Counted from the first letter of the stretch, positions 1-8,384 are shown. The stretch: DNA of 64,000 bases from Hydrogenophilales bacterium CG_4_10_14_3_um_filter_63_21 (GCA_002784045.1 PFJX01000081.1:38566-102565); one strand, 5' to 3'. The notes: generated by a model not told the origin, from the sequence alone. A program made the numbers and translations.

Positions 1-1
1 C

Positions 2-742
2 CTTCCGCTTTCCGGCCAGATTCTGCCGGGTGACCTCCAGAACATTGCCCCCTTCGGGCAGGAAACCGTGGCCAACAGCCAGGCGGTGGTCATCAACAAC
101 AAGTTGCAGGAGCTGAAGAACAGCATTGAGGCCACCCGCGAGTGGCAGCGTGTGGGTGCCCTGCGCGGCAAGATTCTGGATGCCGATGGCGCGGTCATCT
201 ACGACCTGTACGACGAATTCGGCGTGGCCAAGAAGTCCATCAACATCGCCTTCGGGGTCGAGGCCACCGATGTCCGCAAGTTCTGCCTGGATGCCAAGCG
301 CCATGCCGAGAAGAAGCTCTCCGGCGTGATGGTCACCGGCTTCCGTGCCTTCTGCGATGCCGCCTTCTTCGATGCGCTGACTGGCCATGCCAATGTGCAG
401 AAGGCTTACGCGGCCTACCAGGAAGCGCAGGATCGCCTCGGTGGCGACATGCGTAGCGGCTTCCGCTACGGCGACATCGAGTTCGTGGAATACGACGTCA
501 CGGTATCCGGCCAGAAGTTCATCCCGGAAGGCGTGGCTCAGGTGTTCCCGGTGGCTCGCGGTGCCTTCGCCATGTACAACGCCCCGGCCAACTACAACGA
601 GACCGTCAACACCATCGGTCAGCCGTACTACGCCAAGGCCGAAGCCCGCAAGATGGGCAAGGGCTGGGACTTGGAAGTACAGGCCAACCCGCTGGCCCTG
701 TGCCTCTTCCCCGAAGCCCTGGTCGAGCTGAAGGCAGCCTAA
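2..742 (+). CDS. Phage major capsid protein (lambda gpE family), 5' partial
   Basis: The frame is open from base 2 with no stop, so the gene continues off the left edge; the GTG at 68 is internal. The visible 246 residues show features of the lambda gpE-type capsid family: a helical stretch followed by RVGALRGKILDADGAVIYDLYDEFG, quoted here as the blocks RVGALRGKILDADG and VIYDLYDEFG, then a C-terminal half rich in beta strands ending in a polymer-contact region (GQPYYAKAEARKMGKGWDLE). The protein forms the procapsid shell. It sits directly upstream of the gp36-type gene, a usual capsid-connector order. A gpE-type capsid with Mu and P2 modules indicates a mosaic phage. Confidence 0.88.
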   Translation, partial: LPLSGQILPGDLQNIAPFGQETVANSQAVVINNKLQELKNSIEATREWQRVGALRGKILDADGAVIYDLYDEFGVAKKSINIAFGVEATDVRKFCLDAKRHAEKKLSGVMVTGFRAFCDAAFFDALTGHANVQKAYAAYQEAQDRLGGDMRSGFRYGDIEFVEYDVTVSGQKFIPEGVAQVFPVARGAFAMYNAPANYNETVNTIGQPYYAKAEARKMGKGWDLEVQANPLALCLFPEALVELKAA

Positions 743-745
743 CCC

Positions 746-1189
746 ATGCGCTACTGCACCCTCGAAGACCTGACCCTGGCGATTCCGGCCCGGACGCTGG
801 CGCAGTTGTCCAACGACACTTCGCCCGCCACCGAGCCGAATCTCCCGGTCATCGAGCGTGCCGTGGCGCACGCCGAAGAGGTGATCGACGGCTACCTGCG
901 AAGCCGCTACGAGCTGCCGCTCAAGGATGTGCCCACGGTGGTGCGCGAGCTGACCGTCAACATCGCCAGGCACTGGCTTTACGCCCGCCGCCCGGAGGGC
1001 AAGGATGATCTGCCTCCGGCGGTGGTGCGGGCCTACAAGGCGGCAATGGACATGCTCGCGGCCATCCAGAAAGGAGCGCTGACCATCGGTGTCCAGGCTT
1101 CGCTTGGCTCCCAGCCGGAGCCAGGAAAGATGCGGGTGAAGACCAGCGGCTCACGTCTCTTCGGACGATCCACCCTGGACAAGTACTGA
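746..1189 (+). CDS. Mu gp36-like head-tail protein (DUF1320)
   Basis: 147 residues. The start MRYCTLEDLTLAIPARTLAQLS, read as YCTLEDL followed by IPARTLAQL, is typical of the DUF1320/gp36 family: an N-terminal 'y-t-dl' helix, a central A..EEVIDGYLRSRYELPL segment, and a C-terminal tail with R/K and GSRLFGRSTLDKY. In Mu, gp36 lies between the capsid and tail sheath genes and probably acts at the head-tail connector. The gene starts 3 bp after the capsid stop and is followed 1 bp later by the gp37-like gene, so all three are probably translated in series. Family call is by pattern recognition. Confidence 0.85.
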   Translation: MRYCTLEDLTLAIPARTLAQLSNDTSPATEPNLPVIERAVAHAEEVIDGYLRSRYELPLKDVPTVVRELTVNIARHWLYARRPEGKDDLPPAVVRAYKAAMDMLAAIQKGALTIGVQASLGSQPEPGKMRVKTSGSRLFGRSTLDKY

Positions 1190-1190
1190 C

Positions 1191-1664
1191 ATGAGCGACA
1201 CGTTGATTCCCAACACCAGCGAGGCCCTCGAAGAGGCTGTGATTGCCCGACTGAAGGCCCGCTTTCCCGATCTGGAAGTGGAAGCCTTCCCCGATGACCC
1301 CGACGAATACCGGCTGAACCATCCCCTGGGTGCGCTGCTGGTGCGCTATCACGGCAGCAAGTTTGGCCCCCTGCTGGATACCGACCTGGTGGTACAGGAT
1401 CGGGTGATGGCAGTGGAGGTCACGCTGGTCTTCCGCAGCCTCAACGGCAAGGAAGGCATCTACGCCTACCTGGAAGCGGTACGGCTGGCGCTGGCGGGCT
1501 TCAAGCCGCCTGCCTTCGCAAAACTCAAGCCCATCGGCGAGGAATTCCTCTCCCAGGGCGGCGGCGAGTGGCGGTACGCCATCGACTTCGCCACGACCAC
1601 CACGGTGATCGAGGAAGGCGAACCCGACCTTGACCCGCTATCCACCCGAATCTCGTTCAAGTGA
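1191..1664 (+). CDS. Mu gp37-like protein
   Basis: 157 residues. The N-terminus is helical (EALEEAVIARLKARFPDLEVEAFPD). A mixed alpha/beta core with LGALLVRYHGSKFG and the strand MAVEVTLVFRSLNGKEGIY follows, then an acidic C-terminus. This layout matches the Gp37 family that follows gp36 in Mu-like genomes and is thought to help in tail completion or the head-tail joint. Start ATG follows the gp36 stop by one base. The next small gene starts just beyond its stop, again as one transcription unit. No enzyme motifs are seen. Confidence 0.8.
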   Translation: MSDTLIPNTSEALEEAVIARLKARFPDLEVEAFPDDPDEYRLNHPLGALLVRYHGSKFGPLLDTDLVVQDRVMAVEVTLVFRSLNGKEGIYAYLEAVRLALAGFKPPAFAKLKPIGEEFLSQGGGEWRYAIDFATTTTVIEEGEPDLDPLSTRISFK

Positions 1665-1672
1665 GGAGAACC

Positions 1673-1909
1673 ATGAAATACCGTTATCAAGGGCCGGTCG
1701 ATTCGAGCGTCACGCTCAAAGTCGACGGCAAAGAGCAAGACGTGATGCTGTTCCGGGGCAAGCCTGTCGAGTTGCCCGAAGGCCACGACTACGTCCAGAT
1801 GCTGGTTGCCCTGGACTACCTGGTGCCGGAGAACGAAGCGCCCGCTGTGGCCGACGCCCAAGCTCCGGCTGACGCCCCCGACTCCACCCTCAAGAAAGGA
1901 GCCAAGTAA
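1673..1909 (+). CDS. Small phage protein, gp38 position
   Basis: 78 residues. ATG 1673 is preferred over GTG 1661 because GAGGAG (1663-1668) lies at proper distance and the GTG would overlap the gp37-like stop. The first 45 residues are beta-like (YRYQGPVDSSVTLKV, then VMLFRGKPVELPEGHDYVQ); the C-terminus is Ala/Pro-rich. It occupies the slot of Mu gp38, a small protein of unknown role before the sheath gene. The stop overlaps the sheath ATG by one base (TAATG), which suggests translational coupling. Function unknown. Confidence 0.7.
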   Translation: MKYRYQGPVDSSVTLKVDGKEQDVMLFRGKPVELPEGHDYVQMLVALDYLVPENEAPAVADAQAPADAPDSTLKKGAK

Positions 1910-3345
1910 TGGCCGCCAACTTCCTGCATGGCGTTGAGACCATCGTAATCAAGGATGGCCCGCGCCCCGTCAAGCTGGTCAAGTCGGCAGTGACCGGCCT
2001 GATCGGCACCGCACCTACCGGCCCGGTGAATGTGCCGACGTTGGTCGCCGCCGACAAGGATGCCGCCCAGTTCGGCAGCGACCTGCCGGGTTTCACCATC
2101 GCCTCGGCGCTGGATGCCAACTTCGACCAGGGCCGCCCCACCTCCGGCGTGGTGATCGTGGTCAACGTGCTCAACCCCGCCATCCACAAGAGCAGCGTGG
2201 CCAATGAGTCGCTGACCTTCGGCGTGAATGATCGCGTCAAGCTCGCCTACCCGGCAGTGGCCAACCTGGTGCTCAAGAGCAACGATGGTGCGACCGCCTA
2301 CGCGGCAGGCACCGATTACACCCTGGATGCCGTGACCGGCACCCTGGTGCGCGTGGCTGGCGGCGGGATCGCCGTGGGGGCCACGGTCAAGGCTGTCAGC
2401 TACGACTATGCCGACCCGACCAAGGTGACTGCTGCCGACATCATCGGCGCGGTGGATGCCGCCGGTAAGCGCACTGGCATGCAGGCGCTGCTGGACAGCT
2501 TCACCCTGATGGGCTTCTTCCCCAAGCGCCTGATCGCGCCGGTGTACTGCACCCTGAACAGCGTCTCCACCGAACTGATTGCGATGGCCAACCGGCTGCG
2601 CGGTCGCGCCTATATCGATGCGCCCATCGGCATCACCCCGGCCCAGGCGATTGCCGGTCGCGGCCCGGAGGGAACCATCAACTTCAACACCTCCAGTGGC
2701 CGGGCGCGGCTGTTCTACCCCCACGTCAAGGTCTATGACGCCACGGCCAATACCGACCGCATGGAACCGCTCTCCCAGCGTGCGGCGGGCCTGGGCAACG
2801 CCATCGACATCGAGAAGGGCTATTGGTGGAGTATGTCCAACCAGGAGATCGTGGGCATCACCGGGATCGAGCGCACCATCAGCGCCATGATCAACGATCC
2901 CAACTGCGAGGCGAACCTGCTCAACGAGGTGGGCATCACCACGGTGTTCAACTCCTTCGGTACCGGCCTGCGCCTGTGGGGCAACCGCACGGCGGCCTGG
3001 CCGACCGATACGCACCCCTCGAACTTCGAGAACGTGCTGGCGGTGGGCGACATCATCGACGAATCCATCGAGTACTTCTGCCTTCAGTTCATCGACCAGC
3101 CGATCACCAATGCCTGGATCGACTCGGTGTCCGAGAGCGTCAATGCCTTCCTGCGCAAGCTGGTGGCCGATGGCGCGATCCTGGACGGTCGCTGCTGGTA
3201 CGACCCGGCGGACAACGAAGCCACCGAACTGGCGGCAGGCCATGTCACCTTCCGGCGCGACTACATGCCGCCCACCCCAGCCGAGCGCATCACCCACAAG
3301 ACGCGGGTGAACATCGACTACCTCAAAAACCTCGGCAAGAAATAA
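1909..3345 (+). CDS. Contractile tail sheath protein
   Basis: 478 residues, usual length for P2 FI / Mu L-type sheath. The N-terminal segment with GPRPVKLVKSAVTGLIGTAP is the standard sheath opening (a linker strand, then 'aV.glIGTAP'). An inserted beta domain (about residues 80-160) follows, then the conserved core and the C-terminal sheath domain with SVSESVNAFLRKLVADGAILDG and TFRRDYMPPTPAERI. Subunits polymerise round the tail tube and contract on infection. It is followed 9 bp later by the tube gene, the normal pair. This gene shows that the tail is a contractile myovirus type. Confidence 0.95.
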   Translation: MAANFLHGVETIVIKDGPRPVKLVKSAVTGLIGTAPTGPVNVPTLVAADKDAAQFGSDLPGFTIASALDANFDQGRPTSGVVIVVNVLNPAIHKSSVANESLTFGVNDRVKLAYPAVANLVLKSNDGATAYAAGTDYTLDAVTGTLVRVAGGGIAVGATVKAVSYDYADPTKVTAADIIGAVDAAGKRTGMQALLDSFTLMGFFPKRLIAPVYCTLNSVSTELIAMANRLRGRAYIDAPIGITPAQAIAGRGPEGTINFNTSSGRARLFYPHVKVYDATANTDRMEPLSQRAAGLGNAIDIEKGYWWSMSNQEIVGITGIERTISAMINDPNCEANLLNEVGITTVFNSFGTGLRLWGNRTAAWPTDTHPSNFENVLAVGDIIDESIEYFCLQFIDQPITNAWIDSVSESVNAFLRKLVADGAILDGRCWYDPADNEATELAAGHVTFRRDYMPPTPAERITHKTRVNIDYLKNLGKK

Positions 3346-3354
3346 GGAGGCCCC

Positions 3355-3870
3355 ATGAGCGTCAGCATCAATCGCATCACCAACGCCAACGTCTACCTAG
3401 ACGGCGGCACCCTGCTAGGCAAGGCCGAGGAAATCAAGCTGCCCGATGTCACCGCCAAGATGTCCGAGCACAAGGCCCTGGGCATGGTCGGCACCATCGA
3501 ACTGCCCTCCGGCTTCGACAAGATGGAAGGCGAGATCAAGTGGTCATCCTTCTACAAGGACGTGATGACCAAGGTGGCCAACCCCTTCAAGTTCGTGTCG
3601 CTCCAGGTGCGTTGCAGCGTGGAGACCTACACCAGCCAGGGGCGTACCGAGCAGAAGTCGCTGGTCACCTTCCTGACTGTCGCCTTCAAGAAGAACCCAG
3701 GCGGCACCTTCAAGCAGCACGACAACGCGGAATTCCCGACCGGCTTCGCCTGCTACTACATCAAGCAGGTGCTGGACGGCCAGGACATCCTGGAATTCGA
3801 CCCCATGTCGAACATCTACAAGGTGGCGGGCGAGGATCAACTCGCCAACTATCGCGCCAACATCGAGTAA
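3355..3870 (+). CDS. Major tail tube protein (P2 FII-like)
   Basis: 171 residues, matching the ~170 of P2 FII. Recognisable pieces are NVYLDGGTLLGKAEEIKLPDV near the start (quoted in part as NVYLDGGTLLGKAEE), LGMVGTIELPSGFDKMEGEI, and a C-terminal VLDGQDILEFDPMSNIYKVAGED block, cited here by its core LEFDPMSNIYKVAGED. The protein forms the inner tube through which DNA passes. An AAGGAGG-type ribosome site (AATAAGGAGGCCCC) precedes ATG 3355. It is downstream of the sheath gene and upstream of the tail chaperone gene, the canonical order. Confidence 0.94.
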   Translation: MSVSINRITNANVYLDGGTLLGKAEEIKLPDVTAKMSEHKALGMVGTIELPSGFDKMEGEIKWSSFYKDVMTKVANPFKFVSLQVRCSVETYTSQGRTEQKSLVTFLTVAFKKNPGGTFKQHDNAEFPTGFACYYIKQVLDGQDILEFDPMSNIYKVAGEDQLANYRANIE

Positions 3871-3884
3871 GAAAGGACTGACAC

Positions 3885-4172
3885 ATGGCTGAAACTGCAA
3901 CCCAGAAACCGGGCGTACTCAAGGAAGTCAAGCTCCCCAGTGGTGCCCAGGCGATCTTCTACCGCCGCAAGGGTGTTGCCCTCATCAATGCCCAGCGCAA
4001 GGCCGGTGGCGACTCCTCCCGCGTGGCCTTTGCCCTGCTGTCGGAAATCGTCGAGGTCGACGGCAAGCCCTGCCTGATGGAAGACTTCGACGAAATGGAT
4101 CTGTTCGACGTGATGCGCCTCTCCGAGGAGCTGGGTGAATTGGGAAAGTCTGGCCAGACGCCCAAGCCCTGA
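3885..4172 (+). CDS. Tail assembly chaperone, short (zero-frame) form
   Basis: 95 residues, acidic and mostly helical, with VKLPSGAQAIFYRRKG near the start and DFDEMDLFDVMRLSEELGELGK near the end. Position between tube and tape measure is that of the P2 E / lambda G chaperones that coat the tape measure during tail assembly. The codons LGK-S lie on a GGGAAAG slippery heptamer at 4142-4148, in the exact phase for -1 slippage (G GGA AAG). The same heptamer is used by lambda G-T. Non-slipping ribosomes stop at 4170-4172; slipping ribosomes read into the overlapping frame annotated next. Confidence 0.85.
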   Translation: MAETATQKPGVLKEVKLPSGAQAIFYRRKGVALINAQRKAGGDSSRVAFALLSEIVEVDGKPCLMEDFDEMDLFDVMRLSEELGELGKSGQTPKP

Positions 4173-4312
4173 TCCAGATGGCCGAGACCGTGCATACCGG
4201 TCTCGACCGCCTGGCTGAGATGGACTTGGCTGACCTGGCCTACTGGTGCCTGGAGACCAGGCGATACCTGGAGGCAAAGGCCGAGGCCATGCAAGCCCAG
4301 ATGCAAAGATGA
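4148..4312 (+). CDS. -1 frameshift extension of the tail chaperone
   Basis: The frame one base back from the chaperone is open from the GGGAAAG site to the TGA at 4310-4312. It adds about 54 residues after the shift point, giving a fusion of about 142 residues. The extension reads VWPDAQALIQMAETVHTGLD, then a helical region with LADLAYWCLETRRYLEAKAE. An internal ATG at 4178 could also make a 44-residue protein, but no good ribosome site precedes it. Programmed -1 shifting of this gene pair is widespread in tailed phages; the extended form binds tail tube subunits in lambda. The shift is inferred from site, phase and open frame. Confidence 0.75.
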   Translation, partial: VWPDAQALIQMAETVHTGLDRLAEMDLADLAYWCLETRRYLEAKAEAMQAQMQR

Positions 4313-4314
4313 AG

Positions 4315-4350
4315 ATGCCCGCCCAGGGTGACAACTGAGGCGGGCATTTT
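4315..4350 (+). terminator. Intrinsic terminator after the chaperone gene
   Basis: ATGCCCGCC (4315-4323) pairs perfectly with GGCGGGCAT (4339-4347/8), and the stem is followed by TTTT. It begins 3 bp after the frameshift product's stop, so it would end the capsid-to-chaperone transcript. Confidence 0.75.
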
Positions 4351-4363
4351 ACGTTCACCACCG

Positions 4364-4391
4364 ACCGCCGCTCAGGCGGTTTTCTTGTTTT
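4364..4391 (+). terminator. Second tandem terminator
   Basis: ACCGCC, loop GCTCA, GGCGGT, then TTTCTTGTTTT. A compact 6-bp GC stem with a T-rich tail, 13 bp after the first terminator. Two terminators in a row separate the head/tube genes from the tape measure gene. Confidence 0.65.
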
Positions 4392-4430
4392 AAAGCGGAT
4401 TAAAAGACGGTCTCGACCGACATGAGGAAA

Positions 4431-4688
4431 CTACCGCCATTGATGCCAAGCGGTAGGTCTCGGATGACGGCGGCGGACTGGCGAAAGGCGGTTCTTCAAG
4501 CAGCGCCAGCCCAACACAGCCATCGGTCGGACTAGGGCGGCGGCGAGCAGGACAGCAGCGGCCAGGGCCACACCGATGATGGCGGCGCTGAACGTCAGCC
4601 CGAAGGCCACCGCGAGCACAACGGCAACTCCACCCACCAAGGATGGAGCCAGCCAGTACGCGAAGCCAAGTTTCAGCAAGTTGTCCAT
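4431..4688 (-). CDS. Possible small membrane protein, antisense to the tail operon
   Basis: 85 residues on the minus strand, the only minus-strand candidate gene in the prophage part. The protein has two long hydrophobic runs (about residues 8-34 and 35-56, e.g. APSLVGGVAVVLAVAFGL and AALAAAVLLAAALV-like) followed by a basic tail rich in Arg, Pro and Trp. No convincing ribosome site lies upstream of its ATG at 4688. It fills an otherwise empty 392-bp gap behind two terminators, the usual place for a moron gene, but an Ala-rich open frame can also arise by chance at this GC content. No family recognised. Confidence 0.35.
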   Translation of the reverse strand: MDNLLKLGFAYWLAPSLVGGVAVVLAVAFGLTFSAAIIGVALAAAVLLAAALVRPMAVLGWRCLKNRLSPVRRRHPRPTAWHQWR

Positions 4689-4704
4689 GTCAGGAGTTTA
4701 GATC

Positions 4705-7467
4705 GTGTCCACCAGTCTGATGACCATCGGTCTGATGCTCAAAGCCTACGACCAGATGTCGGCGGTGGTGTCATCAGCATCGAGCAAGTCTATTGCCAGT
4801 TTGGGCCAGGTACAGGAGAAGTTCAAGAACCTCTCCGACCAGGCGGAACAGTTTGGCCGCGCCACCCTGGCCAGCGGCATGATTGCGGCGGGTTCTGTCG
4901 CCAAGCCCCTGCAAGCCTTCGCTCAGTTGGAAGACGCCACCACCAGCCTGAAGGTGGCGATGATGAACAACTTGGGGCAGGTTCCGCACCAGTTCGAGGC
5001 CATCAACAAGCAGGCCATCCAATTGGGGAACATCTTGCCTGGTACCACGGCTGACTTTATCGGCGCAGCCCGCGCCCTAAAGGAACAGGGTACGGAGTTG
5101 GACACTATCGTCAACGGCGGCCTCAAGTCTGCGTCCTATCTCTCGGTGCTGCTCAAGATGCCCGCCCAGGAGGCCGCCGAAATGGTGGCCAAGCTGCGCG
5201 AGTCTTACGGCCTGGCCGACAACGAGTTGGAGAAGATGGCCGACCTCACCCAGCGGGCGCGGTTTGCCTTCGGCATGACGCCGCAGGACATCAAGATCGC
5301 CTCCAGCTACTCCGGGGCCACCCAGAACATCCTCGGCCTGACTGGACTGGAAAACGCCAAGAAACTGTTGGCCATGCAGGGCCTAGGGGCCGGGGTGTCG
5401 CTGGAGGGGTCGAGCTGGGGCACGAACTTCTCCATGCTGTTGAGCCGCACGGCGGAATCGAAAGACCGGCTGGCCAAGAACAGCAAGGAAATGCGGGCTA
5501 TCAACGAGGAGATGAAGGCATACGGGATCAACCTTCAATTCTTCGACGACAAAGGGAAGTTCATGGGCCTGGACAACCTGGTCAAGCAGTTAGAGAAGAC
5601 CAAGGTTATGCAGGATGTAGATCAGATCAACATGTTCAAGAAGCTGTTCGGGGTGGAAGCTGGCCGCCCTGCACAAATAATCGCTCAAAAGGGATTCACG
5701 GGTTATCAGGAAGCAATCCAGAAAATGGAGCGGCAGGCCAGCCTTCAACAACGCATCGAGTTGTCGCTCACCACCATCAAGAACAAGTGGGAGGCGCTGA
5801 CCGGCACGCTCACCAATGCACTGGCAGCGGTCGGCGAGCCGATTGCCAACTTCATCGCCCCGGCCATCGTGGCGCTGAATGAATTCGTCGGCGGGCCCAT
5901 GATGGACTTCATCGGGCGGAATCAGACACTGGTCGGCGTGATCGGAACCTCTGTCCTGGTCATCGGTCTGCTGGCGATTGCGCTAGGCACATTGGGCCTG
6001 GTGGCAGGCACGGCGGGAAAATTCATCGTGGGCGGCATGGGGGCCATCCAGGGCATGGCAGCCGCGTCACGTTTCGCCATTGGATGGCTGGCTACGCACC
6101 GCCTGGAGATTCTGCGGCTGATGGGGGTGCAACGCGCCCAGATTGCCATCCAGAACCTGCAAAACGCGGTCGTCTACCGGGGAGGGGTCTGGCAGGCGAT
6201 CCAGTACGCGCTGCTGACCACCCGTTACCGGATGCTGGCGATGGTGGCCGCCACCCGCGCCTGGATCGTGGCCATGTCCGGCCAACTCGTGGCGGGCATC
6301 GGCGCTGCCGTGACGGCGATGCGAGCATGGGCAGTTGCCTCGCTGGCTTGGATACGCACCAACCTGCTGACCGTGGCCGGGCTGCGGGGCTTGGCAGCAT
6401 CGTTTGCCGGTTCCCTGGTGACAGGCATCAAGGCGGCCATCATGGCTGTCAGGGCGTTCTCGGTGGCGCTGCTGGCCAATCCCATCGGTCTCATCGTGGC
6501 CGTGGTGGCTGGTGCTGCTTTCCTCATTTACAAATACTGGAAACCGATTGCAGCCTTCTTCTCTGGCCTGTGGGCGGGCCTCAAGGCGGGACTGGCTCCA
6601 CTGGCCCCCGCTTTCCGCCAGTTCGCCGCCCTGGCCACGACGGCGCTGTCGCCGATCACGACACCCTTGCGTGCCCTCTGGAATTGGCTGTCGCGCATCT
6701 TCGGGCAGGTTGAGGATACCGGCGGTGCGGCCCGCAACCTGGGCGTGGCCGTGGGTCAAGGCGTGGCGCGTGCCATCCTCTGGGTGGGCCGCTTGGTCAA
6801 GTCGGTTTTCGAGCTGCCAGGCAAGTTCTTTGATGCAGGCGCAGCCATCGTGCAAGGGCTATGGCGTGGCATCGAGTCGCTGGCCAGCAAGCCTATCGAG
6901 GCCATCAAGAAGATTGGCACCGACGTGGCCGGGGCGTTCAAGAGCCTGCTTGGCATCCGTTCACCGTCCCGTGTCTTCATGGGCTTCGGCGCGAACATCG
7001 GCGAAGGTGTGGAAGTGGGCATGGGGCGGACGGTGGACAAGGTGCGCCAGGCCGCCGGAGCTTTGGCGCTGGCCGGTGTGGCTGGTTTCGGCCAGCCTGC
7101 GCTGGCAACGCCTGCTCCGTACAAGGCCACGGTGTCAGCCGTCGCTCCGGCGGTGGCGGCAGGCCGTGTGCCCGATGTGCCCTCGCTGGCATCCCCCGTG
7201 GTGCCCGTGGTTCCGATGCCAGCAGTGGCTGCGGGTGGCGTGCGGGGCAGTGTCAGTGCCGTTGGGCCGGTACGCATGCCTGCCCAGGCGGCCGGGCAAG
7301 GTGCGGCGTTTGGTGGCGCGGTCACGGTGCATTTCAGTCCGACCATCCAGGTCAATGGCGGTGGCGATGTGGGTGGCCAGGTGAAGACCGCCCTGGCAGA
7401 CGGCTACCGTGAATTCGAGGCATTCATGCGCCGGTTCATGGCCGAGCAACAGCGGAGGAGCTTCTGA
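4705..7467 (+). CDS. Tail tape measure protein
   Basis: 920 residues starting at GTG 4705 with AGGAG 8 bp upstream. The N-terminal third is helical and coiled-coil-like, with the TP901-type core (FGMTPQDIKIASSYSGATQN, LLAMQGLGAGVSLEGSSWG). The middle holds long hydrophobic helices (about 400-440 and 585-620, e.g. ANPIGLIVAVVAGAAFLIYKYW, quoted as NPIGLIVAVVAGAAFLIYKY). The C-terminal part carries the typical LLGIRSPSRVFMGFGANIGEG motif (LGIRSPSRVFMGFG) and an Ala/Pro/Val-rich tail. Length of this protein sets tail length. Its stop overlaps the U gene start (TGATG), so the two are coupled. Confidence 0.93.
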   Translation: MSTSLMTIGLMLKAYDQMSAVVSSASSKSIASLGQVQEKFKNLSDQAEQFGRATLASGMIAAGSVAKPLQAFAQLEDATTSLKVAMMNNLGQVPHQFEAINKQAIQLGNILPGTTADFIGAARALKEQGTELDTIVNGGLKSASYLSVLLKMPAQEAAEMVAKLRESYGLADNELEKMADLTQRARFAFGMTPQDIKIASSYSGATQNILGLTGLENAKKLLAMQGLGAGVSLEGSSWGTNFSMLLSRTAESKDRLAKNSKEMRAINEEMKAYGINLQFFDDKGKFMGLDNLVKQLEKTKVMQDVDQINMFKKLFGVEAGRPAQIIAQKGFTGYQEAIQKMERQASLQQRIELSLTTIKNKWEALTGTLTNALAAVGEPIANFIAPAIVALNEFVGGPMMDFIGRNQTLVGVIGTSVLVIGLLAIALGTLGLVAGTAGKFIVGGMGAIQGMAAASRFAIGWLATHRLEILRLMGVQRAQIAIQNLQNAVVYRGGVWQAIQYALLTTRYRMLAMVAATRAWIVAMSGQLVAGIGAAVTAMRAWAVASLAWIRTNLLTVAGLRGLAASFAGSLVTGIKAAIMAVRAFSVALLANPIGLIVAVVAGAAFLIYKYWKPIAAFFSGLWAGLKAGLAPLAPAFRQFAALATTALSPITTPLRALWNWLSRIFGQVEDTGGAARNLGVAVGQGVARAILWVGRLVKSVFELPGKFFDAGAAIVQGLWRGIESLASKPIEAIKKIGTDVAGAFKSLLGIRSPSRVFMGFGANIGEGVEVGMGRTVDKVRQAAGALALAGVAGFGQPALATPAPYKATVSAVAPAVAAGRVPDVPSLASPVVPVVPMPAVAAGGVRGSVSAVGPVRMPAQAAGQGAAFGGAVTVHFSPTIQVNGGGDVGGQVKTALADGYREFEAFMRRFMAEQQRRSF

Positions 7468-8384
7468 TGCAATTCGCACTCCTGGGCGATGTCCAGTTCG
7501 AGCTGATCACCTATTTCGACGGCCTGGAGGGGCGCTTTGCCTCGGACTATGCCGAGCACGCCCTGATCGAAGGCAAGCCCCGCTTGCAGTGGATCGGCGA
7601 GCGCCTGGACGAATGGACGCTCAAGCTCAAGTTCCACCAGCTTTTCTGCGACCCGGAACTGGAGCTGGCCCGGCTGCGGGATGCGATGGCAACCCACGAT
7701 CCTCTGCCCTTCGTGCTGGCCACGGGCGAGTACAAGGGGGAATTCGTCATTGCCGAGATTTCGGCGGTGTCCGAGCAGACGGATCGCCAGGGCGGCCTGG
7801 TCGAGGTGGCGGCCACCCTCAATCTGAAGGAATGCCCCGACCCGGAGGGCGAGCGCAGCGCCGAGTCCCGGTCTTCGGCAGTGGCGTTGTGGCGTGCTGA
7901 TCGCCCCTTGCCCCCCGCCGTCAAAACGGGGCTGCTGGATCAGGCCAAGCCGAACATGGCCAGCACCTGGCTGAAGGATGCGATGGTGGCCGGGCGCGAT
8001 GTGGTGGGGGCTTTCCGCGCAGCCAGCGATATCGTCTCGCTGGGTCGGCAGTTGGCTTCCAATCCTTTTATGGCCGTGGAGCGGTTGGCCTATGGCGTGC
8101 CCAGCTTTGACGGCCTGGCCAGGGCGGCGGATCGCTTTGGCGTCAGCCTTCAGCCGCTGACCAGCACGCTGGCGGAAGCCAGGCCACTCATGACGGTGGC
8201 CAGTCGGGTGGCGGGTGAAGCCCGCAGCGCATCCGGCGCATTGGGCGGGCTGACCACGGGCAACCTGGTGGGCCGTCTCGATGCCCTGGGCGGCAACCTC
8301 TCCAACATGGGGCGGCACCTGGATGTTGCCGCGCCGCAGCTTGCCCGGCTCTCTGCCCGTGTGGCGGTTCGGGAGGTGGTATGA
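7467..8384 (+). CDS. P2 gpU-like tail protein, extended
   Basis: 305 residues. The first ~135 match the gpU family: LLGDVQFELITYFDGLEG, GKPRLQWIGERLDEWTL, then FVLATGEYKGEFVIAEIS. This domain caps or joins the tube to the head in P2-like tails. The remaining ~170 residues are an extra helical, Ala-rich region not present in the ~160-residue P2 protein, with ASRVAGEARSASGALGGLTT as an example. Extended U proteins occur in Mu-like and Burkholderia phages. It overlaps both neighbours by a few bases: tape measure upstream and gpX downstream. Confidence 0.85.
   Translation: MQFALLGDVQFELITYFDGLEGRFASDYAEHALIEGKPRLQWIGERLDEWTLKLKFHQLFCDPELELARLRDAMATHDPLPFVLATGEYKGEFVIAEISAVSEQTDRQGGLVEVAATLNLKECPDPEGERSAESRSSAVALWRADRPLPPAVKTGLLDQAKPNMASTWLKDAMVAGRDVVGAFRAASDIVSLGRQLASNPFMAVERLAYGVPSFDGLARAADRFGVSLQPLTSTLAEARPLMTVASRVAGEARSASGALGGLTTGNLVGRLDALGGNLSNMGRHLDVAAPQLARLSARVAVREVV

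Larger units (their letters stand above)
4313..4704. other. Intergenic gap inside the tail operon
   Basis: 392 bp without a sure gene. It holds two plus-strand terminators (4315-4391), a motif GTTTTAAAGCGGATTAAA at 4387-4404 that recurs in altered form in the other large tail-operon gap at 10225-10242, the doubtful minus-strand ORF, and the ribosome site AGGAG (4692-4696) for the tape measure GTG. The two terminators imply that a promoter for the downstream tail genes lies here; none matching sigma-70 consensus is clear. Confidence 0.5.

Noticed and set aside
1816-3297. 493-codon minus-strand frame
   Set aside because: Shadow of the tail sheath gene; composition is that of an antisense frame and no ribosome site was found.
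4422-4535. 37-codon plus-strand frame in the tail-operon gap
   Set aside because: No ribosome site and Arg/Ala-rich chance composition.
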